From Acidobacterium sp. (GTDB lineage: Bacteria; Acidobacteriota; Terriglobia; Terriglobales; Acidobacteriaceae): 33,527 bases of DNA. The notes under the pieces are model-generated. The model was not told where the DNA came from. It did not search any database and worked only from the letters and a program-made list of their open reading frames with translations. Each line of letters starts with the position of its first letter. The stretch's first letter is position 1. The DNA lies in NCBI GenBank assembly GCA_027315385.1, contig DAHUYD010000150.1, forward strand, positions 1 to 33,527. The letters are read 5' to 3'. Of the stretch, positions 7,961 to 14,826 are shown in pieces. The position numbers were made by a program, and so were the translations under genes.

Positions 7961-10432
7961 CTAGGGATTCGATGGGGGGCGGCGGATCTCCGCCGGATCG
8001 AACACCGTGGACATATAGCCGGCGATGTGCACTGAGAACGTCTGTGCGGTGTGGCGGCCGTCGATCCCCCGCACCGTCAGGCTGACGGTATAGTCGCCCG
8101 GTTCGGTCCACGTGTGATTCACTGAGGCGCCTTCCGCGCTCACGCCGTCGCCGAAGGTCCAGTGCCAGGAGACGACCGGCTCGGCGTCCGAGGCGGTGGC
8201 ATCGAAGTCCAGCGTCTGCCCGGCATGGCCGCTGCCGGGGTGGTGCACCGTCAGGGTGGGAACAGCCGCGGCTGCGTCTTGATTCACGATCCTGAACATC
8301 CGCACGGCTTGTCCCGGGACGGTTAACTGCACGGCGGCGGATGCGATTGTGGCGCGGGCGAAGGAATCAAGGACGGGAGCGACGGTGTAATGAGCATCCG
8401 GCGCCAGTCCGAGCCGCGAGAGGGAAATGGAATGGGTGCGCGGCTGCTCTGTCCAGTTGAAGACGGTGAGGATACTCTGCCGCGGAGACTCTTTCAGGAA
8501 GAAGATGCTGGGCTGGCCGTCTGCCTCTGAGTAGTCCATGAGGTCGACGGGGGTTGAGGCGCGGCTCAGGTGCACCATGTCCAGGAGGTCACGGTTCTCC
8601 AGCAGCGCCATCCGTTCGGGCGAGTGCTCGAGCGACGGCAGGTTGTCGCCGATTTCGAACATACCGCCGGCTACGGCAGCCAGAGCGATGGAAGTTCGCG
8701 CTTGATCGAGGGTGGCGGGCGTGCGGCTTTCATGCCAGCTCTGGTCGGAGATGGTCTGCGTGGAGACGGCAAAGGCGTCGGGATCGGAGACAAAGAAATT
8801 GCGATCCATATAGTAGCGTGCCGCGATGCCGGGGGCGGCCTCTCTGGCTGCGTCGAAGGTGTGGCCAGTGTCCTGCGAGATTCGGCCGTAATCGACATAG
8901 CCGACGGGATTCAGCATGGCGCTGCCGTCCTTGTCGAGCCAGACGCGATTGCCGACCGCTTTGCGAATGATCTTAAGGCCGATGCGCTGGGCTTCCATGG
9001 CCGTCGTGTTGGGCCTGTAGCGATAGCCTTCGATGGCGCTGTCGTCCATGAAGTCGAGTTTGATGTAACGAATGCCCCATTGGCGCACCATGGTGGAGTA
9101 AGTCTTCGACAGGCAGGCCTGCGCTCCGGGGTTTGTGGTGTCGAGCATGTAGAGCACATCCTTGCCATCGACTACGTCCCCGGCGGGAATCGGCTGGCCC
9201 TTGGCATTCTTTACCAGCCAGTCGGGATGGTGCATGTAAACCCAGGAACGCACCGACACCTCAAACGGCGCGGTCCAGATTCCCGGGGTCAGGCCGAGCC
9301 CATGCACTTTGTACTCCAGGCGCCGCATGCCGCCGGGGAACAGAGTGGCATCGGGGGTGGTGTACTCCCCGCGCGCGTAGTCGTAGCCTTCGTCGATGTG
9401 GAATGTCGTGTAGCCGTACCGCTCCAGATGCTGCGCCAGCCATTCCGCATTGGTGAGAGCTGCACCCTGGTTGAGGCCAAAGTAGAAGGCGGTCCAGCTC
9501 CACCAGCCCATCAGCGGCGGACCCGAGACGCGTGCGTGATGGATCCTGCGGATCAGCTCGCCATAGGTTTCAAGCTGGCGATGATAATGGCGGCTCACAC
9601 TCAGCAGCGTGCGCTCAGAACTCAGCTGGTCGTTTGCCGCCACAGGCAGACTCAGCTCGATCAGGTCCTGCGCCGGAGAATTCTGCAGCGAGTTTTCCTT
9701 TTCCAGCTCGGTGGTTCCGGCCGAATCCACCTGATAAGAGGCGATGGCGGGATTGCCTCCGGCCGCGGTTCCCATGTGCAGCCGCAGGATGGTGAGAAAA
9801 CGGTCGGAGGTGAGCGCGCCAACGAAGAGGCTCTCGTGGCTGCGGCGGTTGTATATGAGCTCGCTGCCTACCGCTCTGAGCATCCCGTGAGTCGCCGCCA
9901 GGTCATGGATTCGCATGGCCGGACGGTCTTCGCTGAAGCTGTCCGCCAGCACGCGTTCTTCGGCGGAAGGGCCATGAAGATCGATAAGACTGGCGCCGGT
10001 TGCATCCACAATGCGAATGGATTGCACGTGGATTGTCCTGGCGGCGGTGTTCTGCACCGCCACCTGGATCTCAGCAAATGGGGTGCTGTGAAAGGTACGA
10101 AGGGAGTAGGTCAGCCGGGGCTGGCCGGCGAGGCCTGAAAACACGACCTGCCAATCGGTCGCCGGACCCAGATCGCCCTGGACCTGCTGCCGGCGGACAG
10201 AATGGTGGGGGTACGCTGCGGAGCGGAGCCAGCGGCCATCCACCTTCGCGGCTACTCCAGCAAGCAGTACCGGCTCGGCCTGCCCGGGTTCGCCCAGGCT
10301 GTACTGCCCATCTGGAGCCACGGATGCCGTGAGGCCCTGTTGCTGGGCAACAGCGAAGCTCGCCAGCAGATTGAGAGTCAACGCAATCATGCCGGCCCGG
10401 GTGATCCTGGTCCTGAAACTCCTCGGCGCCAC
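7961..10432 (-). CDS. Secreted GH36-type alpha-galactosidase / alpha-N-acetylgalactosaminidase with C-terminal PKD domain
   Basis: An exported glycoside hydrolase of about 823 residues. The chosen start is the GTG at 10432, preceded by an AAGGGGGG run, giving MAPRSFRTRITRAGMIALTL with a charged N-region; the longer TTG at 10453 and the ATG at 10390 fit less well. Residue numbers here are from the TTG start. A beta-sandwich N-terminal domain (about 40-290) is followed by a TIM barrel with GWWSWTAFYFG (316-326), HIDEGYDY (352-359) and the nucleophile motif YIKLDFMDD (463-471, D467). RISQDTGHTF (524-533) supplies the likely acid/base D528. A C-terminal barrel-flanking beta domain and a PKD domain (about 735-812, WTFGDG) follow. 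GH27/36 enzymes release terminal alpha-galactose or alpha-GalNAc. Which sugar is used here is not settled; AgaS nearby favours GalNAc or galactosamine. Confidence 0.85.
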   Translation of the reverse strand: MAPRSFRTRITRAGMIALTLNLLASFAVAQQQGLTASVAPDGQYSLGEPGQAEPVLLAGVAAKVDGRWLRSAAYPHHSVRRQQVQGDLGPATDWQVVFSGLAGQPRLTYSLRTFHSTPFAEIQVAVQNTAARTIHVQSIRIVDATGASLIDLHGPSAEERVLADSFSEDRPAMRIHDLAATHGMLRAVGSELIYNRRSHESLFVGALTSDRFLTILRLHMGTAAGGNPAIASYQVDSAGTTELEKENSLQNSPAQDLIELSLPVAANDQLSSERTLLSVSRHYHRQLETYGELIRRIHHARVSGPPLMGWWSWTAFYFGLNQGAALTNAEWLAQHLERYGYTTFHIDEGYDYARGEYTTPDATLFPGGMRRLEYKVHGLGLTPGIWTAPFEVSVRSWVYMHHPDWLVKNAKGQPIPAGDVVDGKDVLYMLDTTNPGAQACLSKTYSTMVRQWGIRYIKLDFMDDSAIEGYRYRPNTTAMEAQRIGLKIIRKAVGNRVWLDKDGSAMLNPVGYVDYGRISQDTGHTFDAAREAAPGIAARYYMDRNFFVSDPDAFAVSTQTISDQSWHESRTPATLDQARTSIALAAVAGGMFEIGDNLPSLEHSPERMALLENRDLLDMVHLSRASTPVDLMDYSEADGQPSIFFLKESPRQSILTVFNWTEQPRTHSISLSRLGLAPDAHYTVAPVLDSFARATIASAAVQLTVPGQAVRMFRIVNQDAAAAVPTLTVHHPGSGHAGQTLDFDATASDAEPVVSWHWTFGDGVSAEGASVNHTWTEPGDYTVSLTVRGIDGRHTAQTFSVHIAGYMSTVFDPAEIRRPPSNP

Positions 10433-10454
10433 GTCAGCCCCCCTTGCCTGCAAA

Positions 10455-10472
10455 CTTTCGTTTAGTTACGAG
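10455..10472 (-). promoter_or_regulatory. Candidate DeoR operator upstream of the GH36 gene
   Basis: Read on the minus strand this is CTCGTA, one base, then CTAAACGAAAG. The plus-strand CTTTCGTTT resembles the TTTCRTTT core known for AgaR-type DeoR regulators. Near-copies of both halves occur upstream of agaS and the TonB receptor. It lies between the predicted promoter and the start codon of GH36, where a repressor could block transcription. Binding is inferred. Confidence 0.45.
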
Positions 10473-10492
10473 ACACGGTGCTCAGAAGACGA

Positions 10493-10521
10493 AGGGTAGT
10501 CCGTCGCGATAGCTGTGTCAA
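10493..10521 (-). promoter_or_regulatory. Candidate sigma-70 promoter of the GH36-DeoR-amidohydrolase operon
   Basis: On the minus strand a perfect -35 TTGACA (10521-10516) is followed by 17 nt and TACCCT (10498-10493), a weak -10. The position, about 60 nt upstream of the GTG start, suits the operon. Confidence 0.4.
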
Positions 10522-10715
10522 GGCGCCGGGAAATGGGAGCAATCAGCGGATGTTGAAATGTTTCCGGCATCTACAGCGGCCCGCCGGTGCGTGCTCTTCG
10601 GGGAGGAAGCATCATGGACCATTCGCCGGATTGCGTAGCACTGGAAAATAATGGTAATAATACGGAATCCAGCGTGAAGCCCGCATTTTTGGACGGCATT
10701 CTCAGATAAAACATC

Positions 10716-11690
10716 ATGGCGGAACGAGATCTCATCATTGCCGGCGAGGTCAATCTGGACCTGATTCTCTACGGCCTGCCCGAATCGCTCCCGATGGATC
10801 GCGAACTGCTCGCCACGGGTTTCCGGTTGACTCTGGGAAGCTCGTCGGCAATCCTCGCGCACAACATCTCTCTCCTTGGGCCTCGGACCGGGTTTGTGAC
10901 CCGTGTGGGGGGGGACGAATTAGGCGGCATAGCGCTGGAGCGGCTGGAGGAAAGCGGCGCCGACCTGTCCCGGGTTGTTCGCGACGAGCCGGCCACCACC
11001 GGCGTGACGATACTGCTTCACCACGGGGGTAAGCGGCGGATACTTACCTATCCCGGGCTTATGTTCGATATGACGTGCGGCGAGATCGACCTGGCCTATC
11101 TCGCCACAGCGCGTCATTTTCATCTGTCTTCGTTGTTTCTGCAGCGGGGCCTGCATGCGGGATTGCCGGATCTGCTGCGGACACTGAAGCAGCGTGGCAT
11201 CACGGTATCTCTGGATACGAACGACGACCCCGAGGACCGCTGGGACGGAGTTCTCGAAGAAGTGCTGCCTCTGGTGGATGTGCTGTTGCCGAATGAAGAT
11301 GAGGCCCTGCGCATCGGACACCGCGATACAGTGGAGTCCGCTCTGGATCGGTTGTGCGAGCAGGTGCCGCTGGTCGGGATTAAATGCGGCGCACGGGGGG
11401 CGGTAGTCGGCCGCGGCAGGGAGCGCTTTGTCGCCGCTCCGGTTCGGCTCCCGCCTGCTGACGTGGTCGACACCATCGGCGCCGGCGACAGCTTCAACGC
11501 AGGCTTTCTCGCCGCGTGGCTGGCCGGCTGCGACCCGGAAACCTGCGGCCGTTGCGGCAATATCACGGGAGCGCTGTCGACGCTTCGGCCGGGCGGCACC
11601 GAAGCATTCCGCGATGCGGAGCTCAGGCGAGAATTTCTGGCCGAGCATGGCTTTGTTCTTCAGGGTGCTTTGAACTCGAGTCCTGAGTAA
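10716..11690 (+). CDS. PfkB-family carbohydrate kinase
   Basis: A 324-residue cytoplasmic sugar kinase of the ribokinase/PfkB family. Visible motifs: an N-terminal GEVNLDLIL strand, the glycine-rich substrate loop GFRLTLGSSSAILAHNISLL (36-55), RVGGDELGG (63-71), LLPNEDEAL (190-198) and the C-terminal signature DTIGAGDSFNAGF (252-264) with catalytic base D258 and the anion hole GAGD. The family phosphorylates hydroxyls of free or phosphorylated sugars; the neighbouring AgaS and DeoR genes make a tagatose-6-phosphate, GalNAc or fructose-type substrate plausible, but this is context only. The ATG at 10716 has no evident Shine-Dalgarno sequence. The nearest promoter-like pair is TTGCGT (10631-10636) with TAATAA 18 nt later. 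It is divergent from the GH36 operon and leads the plus-strand arm: kinase, permease, isomerase. Confidence 0.92.
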   Translation: MAERDLIIAGEVNLDLILYGLPESLPMDRELLATGFRLTLGSSSAILAHNISLLGPRTGFVTRVGGDELGGIALERLEESGADLSRVVRDEPATTGVTILLHHGGKRRILTYPGLMFDMTCGEIDLAYLATARHFHLSSLFLQRGLHAGLPDLLRTLKQRGITVSLDTNDDPEDRWDGVLEEVLPLVDVLLPNEDEALRIGHRDTVESALDRLCEQVPLVGIKCGARGAVVGRGRERFVAAPVRLPPADVVDTIGAGDSFNAGFLAAWLAGCDPETCGRCGNITGALSTLRPGGTEAFRDAELRREFLAEHGFVLQGALNSSPE

Positions 11691-11709
11691 ACAGAAAGAG
11701 GCACGCGCC

Positions 11710-11751
11710 ATGATCGTCAGGAATTGTGTGTGGCAAGGAGGCCGGCACTGA
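11710..11751 (+). CDS. Putative 13-codon leader ORF coupled to the permease gene
   Basis: ATG at 11710, preceded by AAAGAGG (8 nt spacing), opens a 13-residue peptide MIVRNCVWQGGRH ending in TGA at 11749-11751. The stop overlaps the apparent CTG start of the permease as CTGA, and the permease ribosome-binding site AAGGAGG (11735-11741) lies inside the leader. Ribosomes ending the leader could re-initiate on the permease. Whether it is translated is unknown; a chance ORF of this size is possible, but the exact stop/start overlap is striking. Confidence 0.4.
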   Translation: MIVRNCVWQGGRH

Positions 11752-13106
11752 ACAGCTCCGCATCGACCGACTCGACGGTTACCGCGCCGGGGCTGCGCCG
11801 CACGCTGAAGCTGCGGCACCTGCTGCTCTTCGGCATCATCATAATTCAGCCCACCGCGCCCATGAGCATTTATGGGGTGGTGAGCAACGCCGCGCGCGGG
11901 CACGTGGTGACCACCATCCTGGTGGCCATGGTCGCCATGCTGTTTACCGCGGTCAGCTATGGGCGGATGGCGCGGGTGTATCCCAGCGCCGGTTCGGCTT
12001 ACACCTATGTGGGGAGCGAGCTGCACCCGCTGGCCGGTTATGTGGTTGGGTGGGCCATGCTGATGGACTACATGCTGAACCCGATCATCTGTGTGATCTG
12101 GTGCAGCGCGGCCGCGCGGAATGTGATCCCGCAGGTTCCCTATGCGGCGTGGGTAGTGGCCTTCGTGATTGTATTCACCGGGCTGAACCTGCTCGGCGTA
12201 CAGGCCTCCAGCCGCATCAATGCGGGGCTTGCGCTGGGAATGAGCATCGTGGTGGTGATCTTCCTGGCATTCGCCATCCACTACATTGCCCTGGTAACGC
12301 GACCGATGGGATACGCGTGGCTACAGCCTTTTTACGACCCGGCGACCTTCTCCGCGGGACGCCTGTTCAACGGCGCCTCCATCGCGGTGCTGACCTATAT
12401 CGGCTTCGACGGCATCTCGACGATGTCGGAAGAAGTGGAGAATCCACGCCGCAACGTGATGCTGGCGACGGTGCTGACCTGCTTCATCATCGGAGTGCTC
12501 TCGGCAATCGAAGTGTATGCGGCGCAGCTGGTATGGCCGGGACGCACGCCGTTTCCGCCGAGCATGGTGGATACGGCCTACGTTCACGTGGCGATGCGCG
12601 TCGGCGGCAAATTTCTCTTCCAGCTGCTGAACGCGACGCTGCTGGTGGCCAATCTGGGATCCGGCATTGCCGCGCAGTTCGGCGCGTCGCGGCTGCTGTA
12701 TGGCATGGGGCGCGAAAATGCACTGCCGCGTCGCTTCTTTGGCGCGGTGAGCCGGCGCTCCGGAATTCCCAGCAACAACGTGATGCTGCTGGGCCTGATC
12801 ACGCTCGCCGGGGCATTCATGCTCACCTATGCGAAGGGAGCGGAGCTGCTGAATTTTGGAGCCTTCATTGCCTTTATCGGGGTGAACGCGGCGGCGCTCG
12901 TGCACTATAAGTTCCGGTCTCGCGAGAAGGTCCTGCTGCCGGCTCTGCTGCCGCTGCTCGGCATGGCGATCTGCATCTTTATCTGGCTCAACCTGGACAA
13001 AGATGCCAAAGTGCTGGGCGTTTCGTGGGTGGCCACGGGGCTGCTGGTTTATCTGCTGATGCGCCGCAAACGCGCCCGGAGCGATTCCGCAGGAGCGCAG
13101 GCATAA
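11748..13106 (+). CDS. APC-superfamily permease (amino acid/polyamine/organocation type), apparent CTG start
   Basis: An inner-membrane transporter of about 452 residues with some 12 hydrophobic segments. The first contains LRHLLLFGIIIIQPTAPMSIYG, matching the unwound TM1 region of APC permeases; SAGSAYTYVG lies after TM2-3, and FNGASIAVLTYIGFDGISTMSEEVENPRRN, the conserved TM6-loop motif of amino-acid permeases, lies mid-protein. The C-terminus is short and basic (RRKRAR). The start is chosen from a perfect AAGGAGG at 11735-11741 placed 6 nt before CTG 11748; the only other in-frame candidates are TTG 11724 and GTG 11730, which would bury that ribosome-binding site inside codons. The gene sits 57 nt after the PfkB kinase, so it likely imports a substrate of the same pathway, perhaps an amino sugar, amino acid or glyco-amino acid. 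Substrate unproven. Confidence 0.85.
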   Translation: MNSSASTDSTVTAPGLRRTLKLRHLLLFGIIIIQPTAPMSIYGVVSNAARGHVVTTILVAMVAMLFTAVSYGRMARVYPSAGSAYTYVGSELHPLAGYVVGWAMLMDYMLNPIICVIWCSAAARNVIPQVPYAAWVVAFVIVFTGLNLLGVQASSRINAGLALGMSIVVVIFLAFAIHYIALVTRPMGYAWLQPFYDPATFSAGRLFNGASIAVLTYIGFDGISTMSEEVENPRRNVMLATVLTCFIIGVLSAIEVYAAQLVWPGRTPFPPSMVDTAYVHVAMRVGGKFLFQLLNATLLVANLGSGIAAQFGASRLLYGMGRENALPRRFFGAVSRRSGIPSNNVMLLGLITLAGAFMLTYAKGAELLNFGAFIAFIGVNAAALVHYKFRSREKVLLPALLPLLGMAICIFIWLNLDKDAKVLGVSWVATGLLVYLLMRRKRARSDSAGAQA

Positions 13107-13235
13107 TTTCGCGGAGAAGTGGCTGCTTCTGAAGGGGAACGTGATGCGCCTGAAGACAATTGAAACGAAGAGGCTTCGGTCCGCCCGCAGGTGAGCCGCA
13201 AATTCACGAGGATGGGCACTTCTTAAGTTGTAAAA

Positions 13236-13277
13236 CTTCGGTTTGTGTGTTGTTATTACGAGTTGTTACGATAGAAT
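13236..13277 (+). promoter_or_regulatory. Promoter and overlapping candidate operator of agaS
   Basis: TTGTTA (13250-13255), 16 nt, TAGAAT (13272-13277) forms a good sigma-70 promoter about 55 nt upstream of the GTG start. Inside and just before it lie CTTCGGTTTG (13236-13245) and TACGAG (13257-13262), which on the minus strand read CTCGTA, 11 nt, CAAACCGAAG. This matches the element at the TonB-receptor promoter (CTCGTA, 10 nt, CTAAACGAAG) in 8 of 10 bases of the second half. Overlap with the -35/-10 spacer suits repression by the DeoR protein. Confidence 0.5.
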
Positions 13278-13332
13278 AGACAATGCGATACAGTATCCTT
13301 TCGACCGGCGACTCGCAAAGGAGCGTGCCTTC

Positions 13333-14517
13333 GTGAATTCATCTCTTTCCTCCCTGCTGCAGCTCCCCGCGGAGCAGAAGCTGGAGCGGGGACTGCTGCA
13401 TACGCCGGGTGAAATTGCTCAGCAACCGAGCAGCTGGATTCGGACCCTGGAAATGCTGACTTCGCGTGCTTCCGAGATTCAGGGGTTCCTTGCCGATGCA
13501 GGTCTGCGGCGCCCTTTCGAACAGCGGCCAGTGGTTTTTCTGGTGGGAGCGGGGACATCAGACTACATCGGCCAATCGCTGCATCTCCTGCTGCGTTACT
13601 GCTGGCATTGCGAGGTGATTCCCGTCCCGAGCACGAGCCTGCTGACTGATTTTGGGGAGTATGTGCTGCCTGGCCGCCCAGCGCTGTGGATCTCCTTTTC
13701 CCGCTCGGGCGACAGTCCTGAGGGCGTTGCAGTGCTGGAACGCGCTCTGGAGGATCGTCCTGATATTTTCCATATCCTGGTTTCCTGCAACGCATCCGGA
13801 CGCATGTCACAGGCCGTGGCCGGCCGGTCAACCTGCCTGGCGATCGTGCTGGACGACAGCACCAACGATCGCGGGCTGGCGATGACCAGCTCGTTTACGA
13901 ACATGGTTGTGAGCGGGCAATTTTTGGCGCATGCCTGGAACCCGGAGGTATACGCACCCATCCTGCGCACCCTCGCGGCAAGCGGAGAGAGCCTGTTGCC
14001 CACAGCTGCGAATCTCGCTTCAGAGATAGCCGAGAAAGAATTCTTCAGAGCCTGCTTTGTGGGGTCCGGAGCGCAGACCGGGACTGCCATGGAAAGCGCT
14101 CTGAAGATGCTGGAGCTCACGGCCGGCAGAGTGTTGACCATGGCGCAGTCCACACTGGGCTTGCGGCATGGCCCCATGGCTGCGTTGAATCCCTCGACGC
14201 TTTTGGTTTGCCTGGTCAGCAGCGACCCGCGCCGCCGCCACTACGACCTGGAACTGCTGCGCGAAATTGGAAGCAAGTCTCTGGTCAGTACCCGTGTGGC
14301 GGTCGCGGCCGATCCGGCGAACCTGGCCGGCTATGCAGAATATGTGCTGGCCCCCGAAACACGGGGAGCGGTGCCTGATCTCTACCGCCCGCCCCTCGAT
14401 GTGATTTTCGGGCAGCTGCTTGGCCTTTTCGCCTCGATTCACTGCGGACTAAAACCGGACAACCCCAGCCCCAACGGGGCAATCAGCCGCGTGGTGCCAG
14501 GCCTGCAGCTCCGTTAG
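13333..14517 (+). CDS. agaS: SIS-domain sugar isomerase/deaminase, AgaS family
   Basis: A 394-residue cytoplasmic enzyme when started at GTG 13333, which has AAAGGAG 9 nt upstream; the longer frame from 13243 runs back through the promoter and is rejected. Two SIS domains are visible: VVFLVGAGTSDYIGQSL (67-83) with SFSRSGDSPE (121-130), and FVGSGAQTGTAMESALKMLE (242-261). LGLRHGPMAALNP (275-287) and the C-terminal GLKPDNPSPNGAISRVVPGL are typical of AgaS. Family members isomerise and deaminate galactosamine-6-phosphate to tagatose-6-phosphate, or act as tagatose-6-phosphate ketose/aldose isomerases. With the PfkB kinase and GH36 enzyme this suggests galactosamine/GalNAc use; a tagatose-bisphosphate aldolase is not in the window. 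It has its own promoter, 226 nt after the permease. Confidence 0.9.
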   Translation: MNSSLSSLLQLPAEQKLERGLLHTPGEIAQQPSSWIRTLEMLTSRASEIQGFLADAGLRRPFEQRPVVFLVGAGTSDYIGQSLHLLLRYCWHCEVIPVPSTSLLTDFGEYVLPGRPALWISFSRSGDSPEGVAVLERALEDRPDIFHILVSCNASGRMSQAVAGRSTCLAIVLDDSTNDRGLAMTSSFTNMVVSGQFLAHAWNPEVYAPILRTLAASGESLLPTAANLASEIAEKEFFRACFVGSGAQTGTAMESALKMLELTAGRVLTMAQSTLGLRHGPMAALNPSTLLVCLVSSDPRRRHYDLELLREIGSKSLVSTRVAVAADPANLAGYAEYVLAPETRGAVPDLYRPPLDVIFGQLLGLFASIHCGLKPDNPSPNGAISRVVPGLQLR

Positions 14518-14826
14518 CTTCCGAGAGCTCGATGATGCGTCGTTTTCCGTCGGAGTTGTGGTTGCGTCGCGGAACACGGCAGATCGATCGACTCCTTTAG
14601 CGTCCCCGGTTATCCTGGGCGATCAGGCATGGGCGGCGGCTGCCGTCAGCGAAACGCGGCATTGGCCAGGGAGCCGCGGGCACGACTTTTGGCCGAGGAT
14701 GGTTCGCGATGCTCCCAAAGGCCCGAGCCCATTTTCCTGTTGACAGCACACCAACAAAACTCGTACAAAGAATCCCTAAACGAAGTATTCGCTCCCAATC
14801 GAAAGTCTTCGAAAAGAGGTTAGGAG
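14518..14826. other. Intergenic region with the TonB-receptor promoter and operator
   Basis: A gap of 309 nt between agaS and the receptor. Apart from the promoter/operator at 14740-14785 it contains several CGAAAG/CGAAAA repeats close to the start codon (14799-14816), which again resemble half-sites of AgaR-type DeoR proteins. No gene was seen. Confidence 0.5.
14740..14785 (+). promoter_or_regulatory. Promoter and candidate DeoR operator of the TonB-dependent receptor
   Basis: A perfect TTGACA (14740-14745) is followed after 18 nt by TACAAA (14764-14769). CTCGTA (14760-14765) overlaps the -10 and, 10 nt later, CTAAACGAAG (14776-14785) lies around the expected transcription start. Both half-elements recur at the GH36 and agaS promoters. 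Confidence 0.5.

Noticed and set aside
8570-10138. Long plus-strand ORF (522 codons) opposite the GH36 gene
   Set aside because: It is an antisense shadow: the minus strand has clear GH36 motifs across the same span and the plus ORF shows no domain or ribosome-binding site.
10920-12281. Minus-strand ORF of 453 codons across the PfkB and permease genes
   Set aside because: Histidine/arginine/glutamine-rich shadow crossing two well-supported genes and their intergenic region.
13243-13332. N-terminal extension of AgaS from the ATG at 13243
   Set aside because: It would be encoded by the promoter and operator sequences, has no ribosome-binding site, and AgaS homology starts after GTG 13333.
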